This document shows, one piece after another, positions 24,833 through 34,965 of a DNA stretch of 64,000 nucleotides. The DNA is from Butyrivibrio sp. (lineage in GTDB: Bacteria; Bacillota; Clostridia; Lachnospirales; Lachnospiraceae): NCBI GenBank assembly GCA_017413105.1, contig JAFPVA010000220.1:1-64000 (forward strand), written 5' to 3'. The notes under the pieces were generated by a model. The model was not told the DNA's origin and ran no database searches. It worked only from the letters and a program-made list of their open reading frames with translations. Every line of letters starts with the position of its first letter. Positions within the stretch are counted from its first letter, which is position 1. The translations under genes were made by a program, and so were the position numbers.

Positions 24833-26698
24833 TCATACCTCCATATCCTTATCCCAAACTGACATGTCATACAGTTTGAAAACCTTGGTATCTTTCTTTA
24901 CATTATCCAGAAAACGGTATATCTCTTCCCCTGCAAAAACAGCCACATCCAGGATCACATCAAGCTTTGTCTTTCCGCTTAGAACTTCCTCAGGATCTAT
25001 ACACACAATATCATCTATCAGCTCGCCAACTCTCCCCCTGTCTAAATATACAACCTTGTCCTTTAACCCGGATGAATTGATCCATTCTTCCCAAATAAAG
25101 AAAACATAACCTAGAAGTCCATAGACTCCTACCTTTTCGTTTTCTTCCAATATTTTCTTAAAGAATTTAAAATATCTCTCTTTGACAAAATCAGTTCCCA
25201 GAACTATATAATCTCCACAAATCGCATTGGTATCCAAGGCATCTACCAGGTCATGTACACTTCCGTTTCTGAATTTTTCTCTGACTTCCTTCGCCACATC
25301 AGAACGGATTAAATAGTTCTCTATTGGAAAGATATGATCATCATAGTCTGCGCATGTAAGAAGTTCTTTAATCTGCTTTCCATACATCAGATCGTCCGGA
25401 ACATATTTCGAGGGAACTACTAATACATCAGATCCTGCGCATCTTCTTATCAGTACTGATGGTTTTAGGTCATCCTCATCACAGAACATCACTGATGACT
25501 TAAAAGCCAAAGCCTTCGGCAATTCTTTGCCTGAATCCAAAGCCGGCAAAAAAGTTGTATTAAAATCAAACATAAATATGTCATCACCAAGAAAATGAAT
25601 ATAATCATGTCCGGCTATGTCATTTTCAGTAAGTTCTTCACCAATTCTCTTGTGACAAATCCTATATTTTTCACCAAAGTCAAAACCATGCTTTTCCATA
25701 TCAGGATGATAATCAAAGAATTGATTTGCTTTGTCAAACAGCTCACCTATTCTATGTTTCATCACACATTGGCTGATGCTTATTTCATAAGCCTTCTTCG
25801 CTTTTTCTTCTCTTTCTTCCTCGTGAGTCAGATAATAATTGATCTTATCGATCATATCTTCAATATCATTAAAGTACCCAAAAGAATCTCCAAAGATTTC
25901 CTCCAACTCATCATTTTTATTTACGAGCTGGAAGCTTCCGGTACCTGCATTTTCAAAGTGCTTAAGCTTTGTGTGGGGGCGAGGATTCTCGTCCATGGTA
26001 TATCCAAGTCCAAGAATAATTTTGGCACGATTCAGAATACCATTTATCTGATCATCTTCTGCAAATCCTCCATTGCATTCCTTTATTACGGGATGCTTAT
26101 CCCAATTAGGACCATAGACCTTAAAAGAAAAGCCTTTTTTCTTGCTTTCCTCATAAATTCTTACCATTATCTCCTGACGGAATTTACCATCAAAGTAATA
26201 ATATCCGTCTTTAAAAAAATTAGAGCCAAGAAATACAATGTCCGTATCCTTTTTCTCGTTTGTCTTAAAATATATGTCTGGGTTATAACCCCAGGGAACA
26301 TAACAGACATTCTTCCAATTATTTGGCGGACTGACTCTTCTTAAATACCCTTCTTTGCAACTACTCACAATAAAGTCATATCTATAATCAAATCTGGAAC
26401 TATTTCTATACCATGCTTCGGGCACATCATCAGAATGAAAAACTACTGTTCTCTTTCCACGCAGTTTTTCGAATAGCTCATCTGAGAACATCTGTCCTCT
26501 TCCATCCGGATAAAAGAAAATGTAGTCATAGTCTTTTTCCGACTCTTTTAGAATCATTTCGCTAAGGCCCGGTACACCCATGGCTCTCATAAGAATGTCA
26601 TAGGGAATGTATGTCACATCATACATCTGTCTCATAGGTATAAGCCAATTGTCTCTTATATAACCGGTAGCTGACATTCCAATGAATAATATCCTCAT
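24833..26698 (-). CDS. CgeB-family glycosyltransferase with long C-terminal extension
   Basis: 621 residues. Residues ~1-330 fit the CgeB/DUF3880 glycosyltransferase pattern: RILFIGMS at the start, FHSDDVPEAWYRN, VPWGYNPDIYF, IVFLGSNFF, and NPRPHTKLKHFENAGTG near the donor-binding end, followed by YYLTHEEEREEKA. The last ~250 residues are not in the shorter relatives at 49-59 kb and include a Rossmann-like stretch (VGVYGLLGYVFFIWEEW). Start ATG at 26698 is preceded by AGGG. It lies between the radical SAM and GT9-like genes in a tight run. Confidence 0.75.
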   Translation of the reverse strand: MRILFIGMSATGYIRDNWLIPMRQMYDVTYIPYDILMRAMGVPGLSEMILKESEKDYDYIFFYPDGRGQMFSDELFEKLRGKRTVVFHSDDVPEAWYRNSSRFDYRYDFIVSSCKEGYLRRVSPPNNWKNVCYVPWGYNPDIYFKTNEKKDTDIVFLGSNFFKDGYYYFDGKFRQEIMVRIYEESKKKGFSFKVYGPNWDKHPVIKECNGGFAEDDQINGILNRAKIILGLGYTMDENPRPHTKLKHFENAGTGSFQLVNKNDELEEIFGDSFGYFNDIEDMIDKINYYLTHEEEREEKAKKAYEISISQCVMKHRIGELFDKANQFFDYHPDMEKHGFDFGEKYRICHKRIGEELTENDIAGHDYIHFLGDDIFMFDFNTTFLPALDSGKELPKALAFKSSVMFCDEDDLKPSVLIRRCAGSDVLVVPSKYVPDDLMYGKQIKELLTCADYDDHIFPIENYLIRSDVAKEVREKFRNGSVHDLVDALDTNAICGDYIVLGTDFVKERYFKFFKKILEENEKVGVYGLLGYVFFIWEEWINSSGLKDKVVYLDRGRVGELIDDIVCIDPEEVLSGKTKLDVILDVAVFAGEEIYRFLDNVKKDTKVFKLYDMSVWDKDMEV

Positions 26699-26702
26699 AA
26701 CC

Positions 26703-28049
26703 CTAAAACATCCTTCCTATCTCTTTTATCATTTCATCAGTATGAATTGTGTCATTTACAATTTCGGTAATTCGTTTTCCAATCCCCATTGTAGAAAAAC
26801 CATGGAATTCCAAAGTTGCATTACCATTTGCATCATAGATAACAACTTTTTTGCAATCTGCCTGACATATTACGTCACATAAACCAGATCTTACTCCAAT
26901 GAATCCTCCAGCTTTCTCAACAAAACACTCGCAGTCTTCAAGCAGTACAAAAACTCCTTTAGTCCCCTTTATAGGAGTCTCCCCCGGTGCACAATTGGTA
27001 CATACCGTGTACCCTTTCTGCACCAGCAAATCCACCAACGTTTCCCACTGCCCATCAGTTATCGATGGCATAAAATGAGTTGCATACGGAGAAATCAATA
27101 TAGTTTTTCCTGGAACCAGTTTGTTTTCCTCAAAAAGTTTTCCGACCACCTCATCCCTGTGAGGAAATGATGGATATGTAAGTTCTACATCGTCGTCAAG
27201 ATAAAACACCCCTTTTTTGAAACTATCCAAAAAGTCTATGCTTGTATAATTGATCATTCTTACAAACACTTCATCCGTTCCATGATAAACAGCATTATGT
27301 AAATTCAACTCATCCCCCATAAGCCTTACTAATGGCAAGAGTGAAAAATACATATCCTCTAATGGAACCAATTCCACTTGTTTATATCCCAATACTTCGG
27401 CGAAGTGAGCCGTCGTTTTTCTTGCCACCACCAATACAACATCACATTCGCTAACAGAAGCCTTACCCATCACTCCCGGTAATAAAAGAGAAAAAAGATA
27501 TAAGTCCCCAAGGCTTATCTGATGCATTAACCATATAGGCTTTTCACCATACTTTTCTTTCATTCCCATGCATATGTCAAAGCCTTTTCTTATACCCGTA
27601 TCAAACTTATTCTGTTTCTCTATATCCCGTTCCTGACTATTCTTTTCATATGCCAAAAGAACATAGTCAACTTCTTCTTTATAGCCCAAGTTCTTCAACT
27701 GCTCACTTATTTCAGAGGCATATAGTCCGCTTACAAGGATAGCAAGATTATCAATTTCTTTAAGAGCAACTACAGAGCACGTTTCTATTCCAAGCTTAAT
27801 AACTCCCTGTTTATTGGGATTATTGTCAGCGATATAGGAAAGTGTGAGTCCAAACCTGCCCAACGTTTCATAAAGCCATTCGTGGTCTCTCCAGGAACCT
27901 ATAAGTGCAATCTTCTTATTTAAAAAAAAGCCTTTCTCCAAAAGCTCTTTTAAGTGTTCTTCAACGTTACGTTTCCACTTGTATTTATCGCCATCAAAAG
28001 AGATCACGTCCGGTGCGTCTGTATTTTTGTTATTTGGTTCCTCACTCAT
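26703..28049 (-). CDS. GT9-like glycosyltransferase, paralogue of the 15224 protein
   Basis: 448 residues; the start follows GGGGGAAG. Residues ~40-100 hold the recurring Rossmann-like domain (KKIALIGSWRDHEWLY, ADNNPNKQG). The heptosyltransferase-like part contains HQISLGDLYLFSLLLP, ILISPYATHF and GGFIGVRSGLCDVICQA. The same motifs in the same order occur in the 419-residue protein at 15224. The two probably add sugars to the same type of glycan. The gene overlaps its upstream neighbour by 8 bases. Confidence 0.65.
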   Translation of the reverse strand: MSEEPNNKNTDAPDVISFDGDKYKWKRNVEEHLKELLEKGFFLNKKIALIGSWRDHEWLYETLGRFGLTLSYIADNNPNKQGVIKLGIETCSVVALKEIDNLAILVSGLYASEISEQLKNLGYKEEVDYVLLAYEKNSQERDIEKQNKFDTGIRKGFDICMGMKEKYGEKPIWLMHQISLGDLYLFSLLLPGVMGKASVSECDVVLVVARKTTAHFAEVLGYKQVELVPLEDMYFSLLPLVRLMGDELNLHNAVYHGTDEVFVRMINYTSIDFLDSFKKGVFYLDDDVELTYPSFPHRDEVVGKLFEENKLVPGKTILISPYATHFMPSITDGQWETLVDLLVQKGYTVCTNCAPGETPIKGTKGVFVLLEDCECFVEKAGGFIGVRSGLCDVICQADCKKVVIYDANGNATLEFHGFSTMGIGKRITEIVNDTIHTDEMIKEIGRMF

Positions 28050-28488
28050 TGACTTCCCCCACTATTCCATATATCCCGCGGCAAACGATTGTATCTAAGT
28101 CAGCTCCTTTAAATCCAACAAGGTTATGTACATCTCTTACATTTACTACTTTCATGGACATATTTCGAACATTGAGTTCTTGTGTAGATACCGCATATAA
28201 AAGGTATCTGTTTAATTCAGTTTCACTAACTTTCTTCACTATTACTTTACTATTTACGTTTTCCGGCTCATCCATATCAATAGATGAAAGAATAATGACT
28301 TTAGGATACATATCGGCAAAAGCGTCAAGGTATTTTAATACAGGTTCCTTTATTTCCAGAGTATCCTGAGAAAAAAGAAGAATGGCTGCTTCTCTGCAAT
28401 CACTCGTCATTTCAAGTATGCTATTCCAGCCCGAGAATACATCTGATACATTTTGTTCAAATAATTGACGATAGTCGTTTAATTCCAT
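28042..28488 (-). CDS. Uncharacterised protein in glycan cluster
   Basis: 148 residues; no family recognised. Alternating predicted strands and helices (AAILLFSQDTL, KVIILSSIDMD, SKVIVKKVS) suggest a small alpha/beta fold; the conserved-looking end is NLVGFKGADLDTIVCRGIYGI. Its end overlaps the GT9-like gene by 8 bases, so the two are translationally coupled and may work together. An AAAGG lies 12 bases before the start, further than usual. Confidence 0.5.
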   Translation of the reverse strand: MELNDYRQLFEQNVSDVFSGWNSILEMTSDCREAAILLFSQDTLEIKEPVLKYLDAFADMYPKVIILSSIDMDEPENVNSKVIVKKVSETELNRYLLYAVSTQELNVRNMSMKVVNVRDVHNLVGFKGADLDTIVCRGIYGIVGEVNE

Positions 28489-28580
28489 ACGAAGTCAAAG
28501 CCTTTCTATAATGTAAAGCTCCCAAAATCGTCCCCTCCACAAAACAAACTGCCGAGGTAAGCGGATTATTGCATGTAATA

Positions 28581-29717
28581 TCAAAAAATTTCATAACGAT
28601 GTTCAATTGTCAGTTCCACATGTTGAACTTTATCCAAATTAGCAAACTCTCTTAATCCATAACTTTTTATTTCTTTTCTTATCTCATTTATCCCAATAGA
28701 AGGAATAAAGTCTTGTTCGAAAACACTTAGATTAACCTGACCAACAACATCTCCTTGCTCGCTAATCCTTATTATACTATTGCCCATATATGGAATTCCC
28801 CAAATTTCATCATCAATATTCACCAAATCCCAAACAGAATACTTATCGCACTCTGACAAAGAATCAGCCTTCATGTCTGTCAACGAAATATATTTTAGTT
28901 CTTTTGTCTGAATATGCATTTTTATTATGGCGTTAGCATAGTATGGTAAAAGATACGCATAACTTCCAATAACTCTTATAAATACGTATTGGATTTGCTC
29001 GTCATTACCCCAAATCCATTCCGGCAAATTTATTTGTTTTTCTTCTCTAGAATGTAGGTTCAAAAGCAGTAATGATTGTCCCTTTTGAGCAGGAGAAAAC
29101 AAAACAGTCTCTTCTGTGATTTTCTCGCCAATCCTACTGCACACATTGTATTCGCAAGGTTCAATTGTGTTTGTTTCCAAATCAATCTTTATAGATTTAT
29201 TGCTTTTATCGCGAAATAGGTAAAGACCTCTATCGCTAATTACCATGGACTCCATACATGGTTCAGGTAATTGATTAAACTTTACGCTACTACTCTGCAG
29301 ATAATAAAAACATACAGAATATTGTTCCATATTCAGGCGAATAGTAATAGGTCTGTCAGATAAATGCAGCCACAAATACTTTCCATCAACAATCGGCTCA
29401 ATAAAATTTGTATCATAACTGCAAAAAATATTTACATTTGGAATTCTCAGACTTGTAATAGTACGTGACACTAAGTCATAGACTACAATTTCATCATAAT
29501 CACATGGAATCATCCACAATTTACTGCCATAAGAAATCATTTTGACTAATTTAGGTACACCTAATAATTCGCATGGATATTTCATTTCCACATATACTTC
29601 TTTCGTCATGATATCCATTTTATACAAATTACATGAATTGATAGACGTGAAGTATAGAAAATGTCCTACTCGCAAAGACATATTTATGTATAATTTTCTC
29701 ACGTTTTTATCCATCAT
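28581..29717 (-). CDS. Beta-propeller-like protein of unknown function
   Basis: 378 residues, no signal peptide. Repeated strand pairs of the form LWMIPCDYDEIVVYDL, LYLFRDKSNKSIKIDL and IWGIPYMGNSIIRIS recall YVTN/Kelch-like propellers. The start ATG (29717 or 29714) overlaps the end of the aminotransferase gene, so it is co-translated. Without catalytic motifs it may be a sensor or scaffold for the enzymes upstream. Confidence 0.5.
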   Translation of the reverse strand: MMDKNVRKLYINMSLRVGHFLYFTSINSCNLYKMDIMTKEVYVEMKYPCELLGVPKLVKMISYGSKLWMIPCDYDEIVVYDLVSRTITSLRIPNVNIFCSYDTNFIEPIVDGKYLWLHLSDRPITIRLNMEQYSVCFYYLQSSSVKFNQLPEPCMESMVISDRGLYLFRDKSNKSIKIDLETNTIEPCEYNVCSRIGEKITEETVLFSPAQKGQSLLLLNLHSREEKQINLPEWIWGNDEQIQYVFIRVIGSYAYLLPYYANAIIKMHIQTKELKYISLTDMKADSLSECDKYSVWDLVNIDDEIWGIPYMGNSIIRISEQGDVVGQVNLSVFEQDFIPSIGINEIRKEIKSYGLREFANLDKVQHVELTIEHRYEIF

Positions 29718-32386
29718 ATTAAATTAGCAAGATCTCCAAGAACTCTGGCAGTAAACTTCTGCCTACCAACGTTATTCAAAAACCATATATCCATATAGTT
29801 TTCCATTGCTCCCATCTCTTCATCTCCTGAATAATCTATAAAAGCAATACCAGTAGAGTCAATGACAGAATATATACAATCATAATAGTTTTCCTTCAAG
29901 AGATCCTCTGGGACAGTTTCATTAAACACTTTGCTAAATGGTAATCCAATCAATACCGGTTTCCACATATTGGCTTTACAATATTTTATTAGGTCAATTA
30001 GCAATAAAACGTTCTGTTTCTTCCTATTATTTCTTATAATTTCATTTTCATCTGACTTGTATTTTCGAAGTTTAATAGGATAAGTCTCATGTTCCCATCC
30101 AGAATACAAAGATTCTATAAGTTCATCTTTCTCCTTTTCCGACAAATAATTTTCTTTATCATTACGTATGGAATTCACAATTATTTGATCATATAAACTG
30201 TTCTTAATGAACAATTCCTTATTCTTATTTAGTAATTCCTGCCTACCTATGTCTATATATGGATCTGAACCAAGTAATACTTCAGAATAAATCAATTCAT
30301 TATCCGTTCGTCTCAACGCCTCGTGGTCAACTAAAAAAATCGGATACTCAACAGTTAATAAAACCTTAGCATTTTCCCTGATTCTTTCTTTATACTTTGC
30401 AAGAATCAATTTTTGATCTCTAAAACCATTCAAGTAAACAGCCATATTCGCGCCATTTTTTCCATTCTTCTCAAGATCTAGCGCATAATGTGCCTGGGTT
30501 GTTCCAGATATGACCAGTTCAATTTCGTTAGGGAAGTGTCTAAACTTTTCGCTAAAATAGCTTGTATGCAACTGATCTTTACTTATTAGTTTATATTTAT
30601 ACCAAGGTATATCTGCCACATACTTTGAATATACTTTCCCATTTCTATCAATCATAACTACATGATCTGCAATAGAACATGCCACATCCCAGATATTAAC
30701 CCAATCGTTGTCCACTCTACTGTAGGGAAATATAGCTGTTTTTACATCATGCTTTCTTAATATCTGTTGCACTAATGAATCAACTTCCGCTACATCAAAT
30801 CGATTTTGATCAAATATATAGCAATCCTCTTCGCTCAGAATGCTCTCGCCGCTTTCACCACAACAACATTCTCTATCAACATCCAAAATCTGATTGTATA
30901 ATGTTTTGTTAAGCAAAACTGAAAAGGATATGTTCATCCCCTTTAGCGCACCTATAACATGACATAAATAATATGCATTCGCTGAGCCAATCAGAATAAC
31001 GTGCTCATTTTTCGCAAAGCATTTTGATAACTCTGTGAAAAAATCAGGAAAATAAAAACATTTCATTCCCATGCTATTACTTGGGTAAAAACGTAATAAT
31101 TCTTGATAATCATATTTTTTTAGATAGTCTAATACCGATTTTATTGCATTAACTATTTTATCTACATCATCCTTACTAGTTATCAGTGGAGGTGCAATAA
31201 GAATATGTGAAGCGTCTGTCCATGTTAAATACCCTTTATCTTTTAACATGCAGCAGACTGCATTTGTAGCACTATCCGTTCCAAGTTTACCAGACAAATA
31301 AATCGAATATAAAAGTCCTATTCCCCTTATTTCCTCAACGTACGGATGTCCTAGTATTACATCATTAAGCTTTTCCTCCAAATAAAGCCCGACTTTTTGA
31401 GCATTATCAATTAGTTTTTCATTTTGAATATAGGAAATATTTGCATATGCAGCCGCACATGCAACAGGATGGAACGATGAAGTTAATGCCTGGAAAAAAG
31501 TAGTAGCCTCAAGCTTTTTGCATATATTATTGCTTACTATTACTCCTCCCAGAGGAATATAGCTACTAGTAACGCCTTTAGCAAATGTAATCATATCCGG
31601 CAAAACATCATAATGCTCAAAAGCAAACCATTTGCCTGTTCTGCCAAAGCCTGTAAGCACCTCATCAAAGATTAGAAGGATGTTATATTTATCACATATT
31701 CTACGCAGCTCTTTAAAATATCGTTCATTTGGTATAATTGCTCCTTCTCTTATAGGATCCAGTAAAACCGCTGCTATAGAATAAGGATTTTCCGAAATAA
31801 TGGTATTATGAACCATTTCAACTAAATAGTCACAATATTTTTCATCATTATCAAAATACTTCTTAAAGGAGTCTGTGTTATACCCCCAAAATCTAATGTA
31901 TTCCCCATTAACCTGTTTCTCTCTATTATGTTCATCGCTCAAATTTGCTGAACCAATAGTTGCACCATGATAGCCATTATATTGTGACAATACTTTAGGT
32001 CTTCCTGTCACTAGTTTTGCAATTCTAACTGCATAATCATTAGCATCAGACCCTCCACATGTAAGAAATATCTTCTGCATATTGGGTGGTGCAATTTCTC
32101 TAATAATTTTCTCTGACAACTGAGCTCGTATTTCTGTGGAATCTAATGGCTTTATATAGCATAAATCCTCAAGTTGTTTTGTTATCGCAGCTATAACGCT
32201 TTTGTTTCCATATCCGATATTAACATTTACATATTGGCTGGCTAAATCAAATAACTTTCGCCCATCCTTATCATATACGTAAGTTCCTTCACCTTTTTCA
32301 TAAATATCAAAAGTCAAATTGTCCTGTGTATAGTCAAAGAAAAGTGAATATTTCTCAGATTTGCTATATGCATCATGTTTTGTCAA
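29714..32386 (-). CDS. Class III aminotransferase fused to an SGNH-like domain
   Basis: About 890 residues from TTG at 32386, which lies 7 bases after GGAGG; the frame is open to 32404. Residues ~1-440 are a class III PLP enzyme of the glutamate-1-semialdehyde aminomutase/acetylornithine group: LTCGGSDANDYAVRIAK, LIFDEVLTGFGRTGK and the Schiff-base Lys in TFAKGVTSSYIPLGG. Residues ~455-560 include another Rossmann-like stretch (HVILIGSANAYYLCHV). Residues ~610-890 look like a DltD/SGNH fold, with VISGTTQAHYALD (candidate nucleophile region) and a C-terminal WFLNNVGRQKFT where the family usually has D-x-x-H. The His is not evident. The downstream ACP gene partner suggests acyl handling. Confidence 0.72.
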   Translation of the reverse strand: MTKHDAYSKSEKYSLFFDYTQDNLTFDIYEKGEGTYVYDKDGRKLFDLASQYVNVNIGYGNKSVIAAITKQLEDLCYIKPLDSTEIRAQLSEKIIREIAPPNMQKIFLTCGGSDANDYAVRIAKLVTGRPKVLSQYNGYHGATIGSANLSDEHNREKQVNGEYIRFWGYNTDSFKKYFDNDEKYCDYLVEMVHNTIISENPYSIAAVLLDPIREGAIIPNERYFKELRRICDKYNILLIFDEVLTGFGRTGKWFAFEHYDVLPDMITFAKGVTSSYIPLGGVIVSNNICKKLEATTFFQALTSSFHPVACAAAYANISYIQNEKLIDNAQKVGLYLEEKLNDVILGHPYVEEIRGIGLLYSIYLSGKLGTDSATNAVCCMLKDKGYLTWTDASHILIAPPLITSKDDVDKIVNAIKSVLDYLKKYDYQELLRFYPSNSMGMKCFYFPDFFTELSKCFAKNEHVILIGSANAYYLCHVIGALKGMNISFSVLLNKTLYNQILDVDRECCCGESGESILSEEDCYIFDQNRFDVAEVDSLVQQILRKHDVKTAIFPYSRVDNDWVNIWDVACSIADHVVMIDRNGKVYSKYVADIPWYKYKLISKDQLHTSYFSEKFRHFPNEIELVISGTTQAHYALDLEKNGKNGANMAVYLNGFRDQKLILAKYKERIRENAKVLLTVEYPIFLVDHEALRRTDNELIYSEVLLGSDPYIDIGRQELLNKNKELFIKNSLYDQIIVNSIRNDKENYLSEKEKDELIESLYSGWEHETYPIKLRKYKSDENEIIRNNRKKQNVLLLIDLIKYCKANMWKPVLIGLPFSKVFNETVPEDLLKENYYDCIYSVIDSTGIAFIDYSGDEEMGAMENYMDIWFLNNVGRQKFTARVLGDLANLI

Positions 32387-33497
32387 TTGTACACCCTCCA
32401 ACACACTTCTTTAATGCTTCTCGAAAGTCTGTCTTTTCTATCAGTTTCCAAAACATTTCTCTTTCTTTTGTTTTATCAGAAAGTTGTGAAAAAGCTTTAT
32501 AGTTACCAGGATATACATCCTCAAAAGTATATTCTTTTATTCGAGCCTTCTCTTTAATCCTATCCATCAGTTGTTTTCCAGTTTCAGTATTGACAAAGAT
32601 AACGCTGGTTCCCTTATTATCATCCCATCCATCATCTTTTATTCCCCAAAAATCACCTATTGTTAAATCAGACACCCTTCCTTGTGTTTTATATTTACAG
32701 TTGAAACAACTCTCTCTAATACATAGGTCTTCTCCTTTTCCAACAAAGCTGTTCATAAATGCACTTTCTTCAAGTGTTTCTACAAAACTTATACCATTAC
32801 TACAATGATAATATGTACCTATGCTATGCCATCCTTTACTTTTATCTTTAAAATCAATCTTATCAACTATACTTCCTTTTTCAGATTCGATTTGCATTAA
32901 ATACAATTCTAAAGCTTTTTCCGAGGGTACTCCTCTGCAAATCAAATCAACTATAATCAGATTATTATCTATTTTCTTTTTCTCAGAATACCTTTTTATT
33001 GCAGCTGCTTGACATGGTGTTCCACAGAATAACACTTTCTTTCCTGTTTCAGCAGCATCTAAAATATCTTTATAGATTTCTCTCATATCGCTTTGCACAT
33101 ATTTTGATTTGTGCAATGGAATAAGATCTTTCTTTTCAAAAACAATTCTATGTTTTAACTTCCTGTCCTCAAATCTAGCACCTGCTACAGCGCCTTTCAT
33201 ATCGATGATTTCATTTGCCAATAGCGCAAATGCCCCACCAGAAGTACTGGCCATTCGTATCTTTTCATCTGTTGCAATAAGGGCATAAATCTTCTGTCCA
33301 GAAATATCATTTTTTTCAACATTGTTAATCTCAGGGCATACTCGTTCACATAATCCACAGTCTATACAAGCTTCCTGATATATGTGTGGATAGCTGAAAC
33401 CCGTTAAAGCATCTTTTCCCATGCTTATTGCCTTGATTTTACATATCTCAGAGCATAATCCACATCCTGTACAATTATCAGTCTGTATCTCAAGCAT
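32373..33497 (-). CDS. FrhB-type iron-sulfur flavoprotein (coenzyme F420 hydrogenase/dehydrogenase beta family)
   Basis: 374 residues from ATG at 33497, 8 bases after AGGAG. Two 4Fe-4S motifs open the protein: Cys9, 12, 15, 19 and Cys44, 47, 50, 54. The FrhB domains follow: ASTSGGAFALLA, VLFCGTPCQAAAIK, LICRGVPS and SCFNCKYKTQGRVSDLTIGDFWGI. Relatives are often found in polysaccharide clusters beside pyruvyl transferases, where their reaction is not settled. A reductase using ferredoxin and flavin is the general expectation. It overlaps both neighbours (14 bases with the aminotransferase, 8 with the ACP), so the three are a tight translational unit. Confidence 0.88.
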   Translation of the reverse strand: MLEIQTDNCTGCGLCSEICKIKAISMGKDALTGFSYPHIYQEACIDCGLCERVCPEINNVEKNDISGQKIYALIATDEKIRMASTSGGAFALLANEIIDMKGAVAGARFEDRKLKHRIVFEKKDLIPLHKSKYVQSDMREIYKDILDAAETGKKVLFCGTPCQAAAIKRYSEKKKIDNNLIIVDLICRGVPSEKALELYLMQIESEKGSIVDKIDFKDKSKGWHSIGTYYHCSNGISFVETLEESAFMNSFVGKGEDLCIRESCFNCKYKTQGRVSDLTIGDFWGIKDDGWDDNKGTSVIFVNTETGKQLMDRIKEKARIKEYTFEDVYPGNYKAFSQLSDKTKEREMFWKLIEKTDFREALKKCVGGCTIDKT

Positions 33498-33714
33498 TTT
33501 TATTACTCCTTGCTTCAATAATAGATGCCAATTCTTCTACTGTAGGATTACCTATTATTGTTTTTATATCATTTTGTTCAAAGGTAATACCATATTCCTC
33601 CTCTGTATCTAATAGCACTTCAACTAATTCCAAAGAGTCCATATGAATAAAACTATCGTTATCTTCATCACTGGCATACCGGGCTCTTAATTGATTTACG
33701 ATATCCTTTGACAT
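33490..33714 (-). CDS. Acyl carrier protein
   Basis: 74 residues from ATG at 33714, 8 bases after AAGGAG; seven upstream codons in frame are not needed. The phosphopantetheine site is MDSLELVEVL with Ser27, and the flanking acidic helices match ACPs. This is a dedicated ACP away from any fatty-acid synthesis gene, embedded with an FrhB protein and an aminotransferase-SGNH fusion, so it likely carries a special acyl or aminoacyl group for glycan decoration. Confidence 0.88.
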   Translation of the reverse strand: MSKDIVNQLRARYASDEDNDSFIHMDSLELVEVLLDTEEEYGITFEQNDIKTIIGNPTVEELASIIEARSNKNA

Positions 33715-33738
33715 ATAAAATGCTCCTTCTGTCAATAA

Positions 33739-34965
33739 TTATGGAAACATTCCAACTAATTTATATTTCTTCATATCACTGCAAAACTCATAGTATTGCT
33801 CTACATATTCTTCAAAAGTCACATATTTAGGACCTTTAAATGTAAATAACCTGTAAGTCATATTATCAGCCAAATAGACGTCAAGTCCTAATCCGCATAT
33901 AACAGAAGGGTATAAAGGCACTTCTGAAGTATGAAGTAATTCTCTTTCAAGCAGTTCGAGTTCTGGTAAATAATCACTATATTCAATCCGTCGTAGGACC
34001 CTTTTGGCCAATTCTATAATTACCTCATTTGAAACATGAGTCTCATTATAGAAAAGTCTTTTTTTCCCTCTATTAGCCTTTATAAAATCAGAAATAATAA
34101 TATCTGAATCCGCTTCCAAAATAGCTATTCTTCGCAACTCACGCTCATAGTTTTTTTCAAGAAAGCCCGCTTCATAAAAGTTTCTTGATCCAATTTTCTT
34201 AACTATTTCCGAACAACTCATTTTTTCATCAATAAACGCATTTATATTGCGGTCTGCCGATAAAAAAGGCGCCCAATCTGTTCCTTTAGACACTATACAA
34301 TATCGATTATCATAGAAATTATCAGAAACTGCTTGTGGATGATAACCAACAAAATTTATAATAGGAATGCTGATAGTTATGCATGATTTCGGCAGTATCG
34401 ACAGAAAAAACTCGTTCTTTGTCCTTTCTGTTTTTGTGAGAACAGAATTATATAAATATAACTCGCAAAACTGTAACATAAATGCCAGCGCATCATATTC
34501 ATAATTTTTTATATCTTTATAGGAAAGCCTACAGAATACTTCATGATCTTTACTAAATGTATCTGATTTTTCTAAACATTCACTTATAGATCGCATATAG
34601 CAGACTCCATAAGAAAAAGCCAACTTCTTACCTGATGTCATCCACTTAAAGAATCTGTAATCAACATAGTCTTCTCCATATCTGTATCCCATATAGAAAA
34701 GTTGTTCTTCTATTGGCTCAAAATTTTCTATACATATCACTACTAATTCATCAATGTTATGAATTAGTTTTTCTTCTGGCCTAAACACATCAAATGTACG
34801 ATTATTAATATCTACCTTTTTTTCCAAAGTATTATTAGAGACAAAAAAAGATATCGATAATATATCAATAAATTCCCGACAAAACTCATCAGCAATATGC
34901 CCAGCGCCAAAAATCACTATGTTTTTTTTCATCAACTCATCAATAATATCTGTCCTAAACTTCAC
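33739..34965 (-). CDS. WcbI-like polysaccharide modification protein with N-terminal Rossmann domain
   Basis: 408 residues from GTG at 34965 with GGAG 9 bases upstream. Residues ~13-100 are the recurring Rossmann-like unit (KNIVIFGAGHIADEFCREF). From residue ~180 the protein resembles WcbI, a family proposed to acetylate or acylate capsular polysaccharide: ISIPIINFVGYHPQAV, DSDIIISDFI and LFYNETHVSNEVIIELAKRVL, with the expected His in THVSNE. The ACP gene begins 25 bases downstream. I infer that it transfers an acyl group in the same pathway. Confidence 0.65.
   Translation of the reverse strand: MKFRTDIIDELMKKNIVIFGAGHIADEFCREFIDILSISFFVSNNTLEKKVDINNRTFDVFRPEEKLIHNIDELVVICIENFEPIEEQLFYMGYRYGEDYVDYRFFKWMTSGKKLAFSYGVCYMRSISECLEKSDTFSKDHEVFCRLSYKDIKNYEYDALAFMLQFCELYLYNSVLTKTERTKNEFFLSILPKSCITISIPIINFVGYHPQAVSDNFYDNRYCIVSKGTDWAPFLSADRNINAFIDEKMSCSEIVKKIGSRNFYEAGFLEKNYERELRRIAILEADSDIIISDFIKANRGKKRLFYNETHVSNEVIIELAKRVLRRIEYSDYLPELELLERELLHTSEVPLYPSVICGLGLDVYLADNMTYRLFTFKGPKYVTFEEYVEQYYEFCSDMKKYKLVGMFP

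Noticed and set aside
25595..26344. 249-codon plus-strand frame
   Set aside because: Antisense of the CgeB-like 24833 gene, no ribosome binding site and no family motif.
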